Part shown: piece by piece, positions 58,452 through 64,000 of the stretch
How the letters are laid out: the number at the start of each line of letters is the position of its first letter
Position numbering within the stretch: the first letter of the stretch is position 1
DNA from: Bacillota bacterium
GTDB lineage: Bacteria > Bacillota > Clostridia > DSM-8532
Length of the DNA stretch: 64,000 nucleotides
Assembly: GCA_023415205.1 (NCBI GenBank)
Contig: JAEZLR010000029.1
Span: 62,001-126,000, forward strand
Direction: 5' to 3'
The notes under the pieces: model-generated
What the model was told of the DNA's origin: nothing
What the model saw: only the letters and a program-made list of their open reading frames with translations
The model's database searches: none
Position numbers and translations under genes: made by a program

Positions 58452-60197
58452 TTAATCGTTATAATCTGCTATTTCAAATTCTTGTATTTTATCATATATT
58501 ATGTAAACTTTTCTACTAATAAATGGTCCAATATTGTAGCTCTTATTGATAATAAAATATGCCTTTGCCCCAGGAACACCATTCTCTTTATCATCATACC
58601 AACTCAAAAAATCATCAATTTCAAAAGATGATAAATCATATTCGTGAACAACCCCATTTACCATTGTTATTCTGAGTATAGCCCTATTTCCTTGTATTGA
58701 AGATGAGCTCTTTGGGGTAGCAGATACTTCATTAGAATTAGGACTTTCACTGGTGGAATTTACAGCTGATACAACATAATAGTATGTTGTTCCATTCGTC
58801 ACATCAGTATCGATATATGTAGTACCTGTAATATTCTCTGCGATTATAGAATAAAGTCCATCCGCTGATGTCGCTCTTTTCACATTATAGCTTGTGGCAT
58901 CAGATACGGCATCCCATGATAATGCAACTTGTTTATTTCCTGAAGTTGCAGTTAAATTCACTGGTGCATTAAGTGGTGAGATCATCGGAGTAGCAGATAC
59001 CTCATTAGAATTAGGACTTTCGCTGGGAGAATGCACTGCTGATACAACATAATAGTATGCTGTTCCATTCGTCACATTAGTATCGATATATGTAGTACCT
59101 GTAATAGTTTCTGCGATTGTAGAATAAGGTCCATCTGCTGATGTCGCTCTTTTCACATTATAGCTTATGGCATCAGAGACGGCATCCCATGATAATGTAA
59201 CTTGTTTATTTCCTGAAGCTGCAATTAAATTTACTGGAGCATTAAGTTCAGATATAGCAAATACTTCGACATTGGCTACAGCTTGAGTTGGAGCAAACCC
59301 TCCAATTGCGTATATTCTATTTTTATACTCTACCACTCCCATGCCATAGCGTTTTGTTGGCATACTAGCCTTTGTTGTCCAAGAATCCATTACGGGATCA
59401 TACTCTTCAACTGTATTAAGGAATTCACTACTGGCTGATAAGCCACCTAAAACATAGATTTTCCCGTTTATGGAAGCTGTACCTAACACCCAACGGGTAG
59501 TTGGCATATTGGCTTTAGTTGTCCATGTGTTTGTTATTGGGTCGAATTCCTCAACCGTATTTAATGTAGTAAGATCATTAAAACGACCACCTAAAATATA
59601 TATTTTATTATTAACAACAGTAGTAGCAAAATCGTATCTTTCAGTTGGCATATTAGCTTTTGTAGTCCATTTGTTTGTTACTGGGTCATATTCCTCTACT
59701 ATATTCGTTGCTTCTCTATTGATTTTTCTACCTCCTATTACATAGATTTTATTGTTAACAACGGCTGCTCCAAGTCCATACCTTGGGTTAGGCATAGTCG
59801 TTTTCTCGGACCAGGTGTTAGTAGTAGGATTATATTCTTCAACTGTATCGGCCACATTATACGGAATAGCGCCTCCAAAAACATATAATCTGTCATTAAA
59901 AGCAGCAGTTGCACATAAATATCGTGCAGTAAGTAAACTAGCTTTACCCTCCCAAGAGTCATTTATCGGGTTATATTCATCTACTTCATTTAATGGAGTT
60001 GAAGCACGTAATCCCCCAATAACATATATTCTATCATTCAATATAGCAGCGTCAATGTGGCCCTTCGGATTAGGAAGATTCGCTTTCGTAGTCCAATACC
60101 CCAAATTTTCTGCAAAACCCGATAACGAAAACATCATTAAGAGAAATACGACAAGGATAACCGACACACAAGACTTAGTAATCTTTTTTGAATACAT
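58452..60197 (-). CDS. Secreted Kelch-repeat protein with two FN3 domains
   Basis: A 581-residue exported protein. The signal peptide has a hydrophobic core at about 10-27 and a likely cleavage after SGFA (29). Six Kelch repeats follow (NDRIYVIGG, NDRLYVFGG, NNKIYVIGG, NNKIYILGG, NGKIYVLGG, KNRIYAIGG), enough for one six-bladed propeller (about 35-320). Two fibronectin type III domains follow, almost identical to each other, and then a C-terminal module of about 70 residues (AILRITMVNGVVHEYDLSSFEIDDF) that I recall at the ends of other Clostridia and Paenibacillus surface proteins but cannot name. GGAGGTG precedes the ATG. The gene and its flanks are richer in A+T than the surroundings. Confidence 0.9.
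   Translation of the reverse strand: MYSKKITKSCVSVILVVFLLMMFSLSGFAENLGYWTTKANLPNPKGHIDAAILNDRIYVIGGLRASTPLNEVDEYNPINDSWEGKASLLTARYLCATAAFNDRLYVFGGAIPYNVADTVEEYNPTTNTWSEKTTMPNPRYGLGAAVVNNKIYVIGGRKINREATNIVEEYDPVTNKWTTKANMPTERYDFATTVVNNKIYILGGRFNDLTTLNTVEEFDPITNTWTTKANMPTTRWVLGTASINGKIYVLGGLSASSEFLNTVEEYDPVMDSWTTKASMPTKRYGMGVVEYKNRIYAIGGFAPTQAVANVEVFAISELNAPVNLIAASGNKQVTLSWDAVSDAISYNVKRATSADGPYSTIAETITGTTYIDTNVTNGTAYYYVVSAVHSPSESPNSNEVSATPMISPLNAPVNLTATSGNKQVALSWDAVSDATSYNVKRATSADGLYSIIAENITGTTYIDTDVTNGTTYYYVVSAVNSTSESPNSNEVSATPKSSSSIQGNRAILRITMVNGVVHEYDLSSFEIDDFLSWYDDKENGVPGAKAYFIINKSYNIGPFISRKVYIIYDKIQEFEIADYND
58717..59246. repeat. Internal direct repeat encoding two FN3 domains
   Basis: About 257 bases at 58717-58973 are repeated at 58989-59246 with roughly one difference per ten bases, offset about 272. 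The differences are scattered and frame-neutral. This is a recent tandem duplication of one FN3 module and a likely substrate for copy-number change. Confidence 0.85.
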
Positions 60198-60361
60198 AAA
60201 GCACCTCCAAATAATTAACTTAATATAATATGATTGTAAATTTTAATATACTTTTATATAAGTCTATTAATTTATATTAATTTATATTATAATTTAAATC
60301 TTTGTATCAAATTTACATAATTCTATCTATAATTCATTAACACCTATTCCCTTATTAAAAA

Positions 60362-60390
60362 AGCCGGATGCTTTTTCTCGCATCCGGCTA
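60362..60390 (-). terminator. Terminator after the SurA_N-like gene
   Basis: AGCCGGATGC/GCATCCGGCT with a CGAGAAAAA-type loop on the minus strand, followed by TTTTTT. It begins 16 nt past the stop of the 60407-61033 gene. The hairpin core is identical to the one at 58223-58252. Confidence 0.88.
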
Positions 60391-60406
60391 TTTTAATGTC
60401 CTATGA

Positions 60407-61033
60407 CTATGGATGGGTTTTTATATATTCCTGGTAAAGTTCCTCACAGTATTGGCTGTAATACTCGGCAAATTCTGTATTAAAGTCCTCATCTTTAAGG
60501 CTGGCATTGTTTTCTCTAAACTTCTCCTCTAAATAGAACTTTTTATACTTCCCAATAATATAGGCTTTCTTGTATACCGGAAAGGCCTTTTCCCAATACT
60601 CTTCCTCGGTCATCCCGGCATTTTCTAAGAAGCTATTAAACAATTCAACCTCATCACTTTTATGCATCCCCTCTCGGGTTTGTTCCATATTGTATTTTAC
60701 TTCTTCATCGGTAAGTGTAATACCAGCCTTCTCTGCCTCTTCCAACAATAGCATATCTGTTATGAGCTTCTTCTTGATCTCTTCATCGGATTTACTGACC
60801 CCATCGAGACTGTACATGGCTTTGTAGTATTGAAGCTGATCCTCAGTGATAATAATATCCTCAGACTCATACACTTTTCCCCCGGAGTCCTTTTGATCCA
60901 CTTTATATTGCTTAAAAATTTGACCTAATAAAGCACCCTTGTTGTCGCTGGTGGCAAAGACTATAGCCGATACTGTTAAAGCGAGCACTAAGATTGATAT
61001 TACGCAAATCATCATCTTCTTATTTTTCATCAT
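60407..61033 (-). CDS. Membrane-anchored SurA_N-like protein without a PPIase domain
   Basis: A 208-residue protein with an N-terminal signal or anchor helix (about 8-27, MICVISILVLALTVSAIVFA). The rest is helical and resembles the N-terminal chaperone part of SurA/PrsA-type foldases: ITEDQLQYYKAM, IKKKLITDMLLLEEAEKAGITLTDEEV and GMTEEEYWEKAFPVYKKAYIIGKYKK. There is no parvulin peptidyl-prolyl isomerase domain. A role as a secretion chaperone is inference. AGGAG lies just before the two adjacent ATGs. Confidence 0.78.
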   Translation of the reverse strand: MMKNKKMMICVISILVLALTVSAIVFATSDNKGALLGQIFKQYKVDQKDSGGKVYESEDIIITEDQLQYYKAMYSLDGVSKSDEEIKKKLITDMLLLEEAEKAGITLTDEEVKYNMEQTREGMHKSDEVELFNSFLENAGMTEEEYWEKAFPVYKKAYIIGKYKKFYLEEKFRENNASLKDEDFNTEFAEYYSQYCEELYQEYIKTHP

Positions 61034-61069
61034 CTCACTCCTTCATGCTTAAAAAAACAGCGACCTATA

Positions 61070-61114
61070 TTATTAAAATAAATAACAGCTGTTTCTTTTA
61101 GCGAAACAGCTGTT
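61070..61114 (-). terminator. Terminator after the alpha-oxoamine synthase gene
   Basis: AACAGCTGTTTC pairs perfectly with GAAACAGCTGTT (12 bp) around 7 nt; the minus-strand continuation ATTTATTTTAAT is T-rich. It lies 28 nt after the stop codon. Confidence 0.75.
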
Positions 61115-61141
61115 GTCATTCGTATGCGTTTAAGGGTCTTA

Positions 61142-62314
61142 TTAGTACTTGGCAAATACCTTTACAAACTTTTCAACGGCTTCGTCCATAAGCTCACGGG
61201 TATGGGTGGCAGTATAGCTGGTGCGAATCATACTCTGGCCCTGGGGAACAGCAGGTGAAATGCAAGGATTGACATATACACCCTCATTTAGAAGCTCCTT
61301 ACATATGGCAAAGGTTCTCATATCGTCATAGGTCATCACCGGTATAATGGGGGACTGGGATTCTTTCAGAGGAATGTTATTCTTCCTCATAAGCTCCCGC
61401 ATATAGTCCGCTATGGCATTGAGGTTATGTACTCTCTCAGGCTCTTGTTTAAGAATGTCCAGCGCTTTTAACGCTGCGGCAGCGTTAGATGGAGGAATGG
61501 AAGCACTGAAAATGAAAGGCCGTGAGTTGTGCTTGACATAAGTAATAACCTCTTCTTTAGCTGCGATGTAGCCACCCAAGCTAGCCAATGACTTGGAGAA
61601 GGTTCCCATGATAATATCCACTTCGTCCTCAAGTCCGAAGTGCTCGGCCGTACCACGTCCATGCTTACCCAGCACACCTAGACCGTGGGCATCGTCAACC
61701 ATAACACGCGCCCCATATTTTCTAGCCAGCTCAACAATTTTAGGAAGATTACAGATTTCGCCTCCCATACTGAAGACACCATCGGTCACAATGAGTTTTC
61801 CTTTATTGTCGGGTTGCTCGCTTAAGACCTTTTCCAAGTCTTCCATATCATCATGCTTGTAGCGAACCATGGGTGCAAAGCTCAGGCGGCAAGCATCATA
61901 AATACTTGCATGGTTTTCTTTGTCACAAATAATAATATCATTACGGCCAGTAATAGCGGAAATAATACCAAGATTGCTTTGGAACCCTGTGCTCAAGGTC
62001 ATGCAGGCTTCCTTCTGGAGGAACTCGGCCAATTGCTTCTCAAGCTCCAGGTGAATATCCAGGGTACCGTTTAAAAATCTGGAGCCGCTGCACCCGGTGC
62101 CATATTTTTCGGTGGCCTTGACAGCCGCTTCAATTACTCTGGGATCAGAAGTAAGCCCCAGATAATTATTAGAACCAATCATGATGGTTCTGCGGCCCTC
62201 CATCGTCACGACAATGTCCTGTCCTGATTCGAGAGCATGGAAATAAGGGTAAACCCCTGCTTCAATAACCTCTTTGACTATTGTGTAGTCGTAACACTTT
62301 TGAAATAGATCCAT
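61142..62314 (-). CDS. Alpha-oxoamine synthase, serine palmitoyltransferase/KBL-like
   Basis: A 390-residue PLP enzyme that condenses an amino acid with an acyl-CoA. The PLP lysine is K241 in TFSKSLASLGG; H135 (NHASIYDACRL) and D208-A-H210 (MVDDAHGLGVLGKHGRG) are the other cofactor contacts. The N-terminal EAGVYPYFHALESGQ and NSRPFIFSASIPP segments look more like bacterial serine palmitoyltransferases (Bacteroides type) than E. coli glycine C-acetyltransferase. Automated pipelines would probably call it KBL. ATG at 62314 has AAGGAG 8 nt upstream. The divergent neighbour is a short-chain dehydrogenase, which could reduce its keto product. Confidence 0.88.
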   Translation of the reverse strand: MDLFQKCYDYTIVKEVIEAGVYPYFHALESGQDIVVTMEGRRTIMIGSNNYLGLTSDPRVIEAAVKATEKYGTGCSGSRFLNGTLDIHLELEKQLAEFLQKEACMTLSTGFQSNLGIISAITGRNDIIICDKENHASIYDACRLSFAPMVRYKHDDMEDLEKVLSEQPDNKGKLIVTDGVFSMGGEICNLPKIVELARKYGARVMVDDAHGLGVLGKHGRGTAEHFGLEDEVDIIMGTFSKSLASLGGYIAAKEEVITYVKHNSRPFIFSASIPPSNAAAALKALDILKQEPERVHNLNAIADYMRELMRKNNIPLKESQSPIIPVMTYDDMRTFAICKELLNEGVYVNPCISPAVPQGQSMIRTSYTATHTRELMDEAVEKFVKVFAKY

Positions 62315-62515
62315 CGTCACATCTCCTTTAGTAAGGAAATTTATGACCTGGTATTATTACCAGAGTCAAATTACCCCTATTATTTTACCACATATCATTG
62401 AAATATCCAGTATTATTTGACAGTCCTCATACCTTTGACATCTTTAGAGATTTTTTGCCATACCCGTCTTTTTATAATACAATTAAAAAAGGAAAAAGTT
62501 TGATAGGTGGGAAAT

Positions 62516-63349
62516 ATGAAAAAACTAATTGTTCTCATAACCGGTGCATCCTCAGGAATAGGGAAGGCTACGGCCGAGCTTTTGTCAGCCCAGGGCCATC
62601 ATGTTTATGGTACCTCAAGAAAAACGGCAGGCCTTCCCGAAATGGAAGCTCAGGCCACAAATGGGTCAGGAGGCTTTATAAAAATGCTTTCCATGGACGT
62701 CACCTGTGATACCTCAGTGGAGACAGCCATTCAAGCTGTTTTATCAGAGGAAGGGCGGGTTGATGTTCTCATCAGCAATGCCGGTACAGGCATTGCCGGA
62801 GCAATTGAGGATACTAGCGTGGAAGAAGCCAAGGGACAGCTTGAAACCAACTTCTTTGGAACACTGAGAGTGATTCAAAGCCTCCTTCCTGTCATGAGGG
62901 CTCAAGGGTACGGCAGGATCATCGCGTTAAGCTCGGTGGCAGGGGTCATCTCCATCCCCTATCAGGCCCATTACAGCGCCAGTAAATTCGCCATGGAGGG
63001 CCTGATTGAAGCTTTAAGGCATGAGATTGCCCCCTTTGGCATCAAGGCCTGTCTGGTGGAGCCCGGAGATACCAAAACAGGCTTTACCCAAAGCAGACTC
63101 CTTGCCCGTAAGGCATCGGGCGAGACAGCCTATTCTGAAAGGTTTTCACGCTCTTTAGCCCGTATGGAGCGCGATGAGCAAAATGGCGTTCCGCCTCTGG
63201 ATGTGGCGAAGGTCATTGCACGAATGGTAACGAAAAAGAATCCTCCCATCCGGGTGGCCGTTGGGTTCCAGTACAAGGCCATACTGCTACTTAAGAGATT
63301 CTTACCATCACGCCTCACCGAAAAAATTGTAGGCATGCTCTATAACTGA
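62516..63349 (+). CDS. Short-chain dehydrogenase/reductase
   Basis: A 277-residue classical SDR: cofactor loop TGASSGIGKA (about 9-18), NAG near 88, catalytic S-Y-K as SSVAGVISIPYQAHYSASKFAMEG (Y152, K156 approx.), and a C-terminal hydrophobic region (YKAILLLKRFLPSRLTEKIVGMLYN) that may touch membrane. The N-terminal residues after TGASSG favour NADP. ATG at 62516 has AGGTGG 5 nt upstream. It is divergent from the alpha-oxoamine synthase with about 200 nt between, so the two may share regulation. Confidence 0.92.
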   Translation: MKKLIVLITGASSGIGKATAELLSAQGHHVYGTSRKTAGLPEMEAQATNGSGGFIKMLSMDVTCDTSVETAIQAVLSEEGRVDVLISNAGTGIAGAIEDTSVEEAKGQLETNFFGTLRVIQSLLPVMRAQGYGRIIALSSVAGVISIPYQAHYSASKFAMEGLIEALRHEIAPFGIKACLVEPGDTKTGFTQSRLLARKASGETAYSERFSRSLARMERDEQNGVPPLDVAKVIARMVTKKNPPIRVAVGFQYKAILLLKRFLPSRLTEKIVGMLYN

Positions 63350-63556
63350 GGATTTAAAAAGACTGGCTATTCCTTTGATGGAATGAGTAAATTTAAAATA
63401 ATCATATCATGTTGCTTTCATTGTGTGTCATCCATGCTTTATCACATTGACTTTACCCTTAGGGCAAGGTGTAAGGTAGAGGTAGGCGTTATAGGATGTA
63501 CTGAACGGAGGATGATATCGAACCTACCTTTGAGAATTACGACTAGTTTCTCCCTA

Positions 63557-63603
63557 TAAAAAAGCAATCGCACTCCAAGCTCTGACTTGAATGACGATTG
63601 CTT
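63557..63603 (-). terminator. Terminator after the D-Ala-D-Ala carboxypeptidase gene
   Basis: On the minus strand AAGCAATCG pairs with CGATTGCTT, with an inner TTCAAG/CTTGGA-type stem, followed by TTTTTTATAG. It lies about 70 nt after the stop of the gene entering from the right. The rest of 63350-63556 contains no gene. Confidence 0.8.
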
Positions 63604-63675
63604 AATTCTATTTGTCCTATTCCGTCCACCCTTCGTAGATCATCTCCGGGACAAGTGAACGTTAAACCCCTTCGC

Positions 63676-64000
63676 TTATCTTACAAAGATTTGGGTCCAT
63701 TGCCTGGCAACCATTCCCAAAACCAGTCCGAAGGAGCATTGGGGGGAGTCATTGGCTGCGACAACCTCTATAGAAGCAAGCCTTTCGCCCTCAAGGTCTA
63801 TATTGAGAACCCCTATGGCCTGGCCTGCCTTGACAGGGGCATTGACGATTTCTGGAATTTCCAGGTTTTCTGTAATCTTTCCCTTGCTTCCTTTTTTGAC
63901 CACAACCGTAGCATTATCTGAAAACTTAAGGTTGACGTTCGTAACAACGCCCTTCTTCACCTTCACTGAGCCCGCCTCCAGGCCTTTCTTCTCAATTTTG
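63676..64000 (-). CDS. D-alanyl-D-alanine carboxypeptidase, C-terminal part (runs off window)
   Basis: The frame stays open to the right edge, so only the last 108 residues are present. They match the C-terminal beta-sandwich (PBP5_C) domain of DacA/DacF-type penicillin-binding proteins: KKGVVTNVNLKFSDNATVVVKKG, then GKITENLEIPEIVNAPVKAGQAIGVLNIDLEGERL, and a final hydrophobic/amphipathic segment (FGLVLGMVARQWTQIF) that anchors the protein to the membrane. The catalytic SxxK domain must lie outside. Confidence 0.88.
   Translation of the reverse strand, partial: KIEKKGLEAGSVKVKKGVVTNVNLKFSDNATVVVKKGSKGKITENLEIPEIVNAPVKAGQAIGVLNIDLEGERLASIEVVAANDSPQCSFGLVLGMVARQWTQIFVR

Noticed and set aside
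61142..62314. 8-amino-7-oxononanoate synthase (bioF)
   Set aside because: No biotin genes adjoin it, and its distinctive segments resemble serine palmitoyltransferase more.

Overview
The window looks like a chromosomal segment of an anaerobic, motile, low-GC Gram-positive bacterium of the Clostridia type. This is inferred from gene content: fliW-csrA beside flgL-flgK, yvyF next to comFC, disA-radA-cysS-cysE, ywiB(DUF1934)-argS, a GerMN lipoprotein, a SAM-I riboswitch before metK, type II pantothenate kinase, and a thioredoxin-reductase-like flavoprotein whose NADPH motifs are missing. Genus cannot be fixed from the sequence alone.

Layout. 1-472: a + strand terminator, then about 3.6 tandem copies of a 96-bp palindromic repeat. 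473-10763 (minus): the late flagellar block csrA, fliW, flgL, flgK, a second FlgK with an inserted von Willebrand A domain, flgN, flgM, yvyF, then comFC, recD2 and a small membrane protein. 10854-20502: an HD-GYP protein, a MITE-like element, metK with its riboswitch, the cysE-cysS-radA-disA operon, and a pantothenate uptake/kinase pair. 20818-26862: a lipid-kinase-like protein, CysQ, a DUF3343-like protein, a catalytic-domain-only tyrosine recombinase, a candidate structured RNA, cheW-mcp, and tRNA-Arg(CCT). 26947-37355: two small membrane/zinc-ribbon genes, GNAT, an ABC exporter pair, SEC-C protein, argS, DUF1934, ddl, GerMN lipoprotein, a tiny HTH gene and the flavoprotein. 37496-47594: a LacI regulator, a TetR-controlled ABC-2 exporter with two matching operators, a lactate-permease-family protein, an orphan sortase, an esterase and an ABC-F protein.

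47700-58109 (minus) is the most distinctive region. It is a tightly packed ten-gene operon behind one good promoter: a Ser/Thr kinase fused to a degenerate MinD/ParA-like domain, a SAF-domain CpaB-like protein, two further degenerate MinD-like proteins, a CpaF-type ATPase with an N-terminal membrane anchor, a fused TadB-TadC platform protein, and four single-pass pilin-like proteins. No prepilin peptidase is seen. It reads as a kinase-controlled Tad-like pilus or secretion machine of an unusual type.

58220-64000: an AT-rich gene for a secreted Kelch/FN3 protein bracketed by two identical terminator hairpins, a SurA_N-like lipid-anchored or membrane protein, a serine-palmitoyltransferase-like alpha-oxoamine synthase divergent from a short-chain dehydrogenase, and the C-terminal end of a D-Ala-D-Ala carboxypeptidase that runs off the right edge.

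Start codons were moved inward from the longest reading frame wherever a well-placed Shine-Dalgarno sequence favoured it; each case is explained in the entry.
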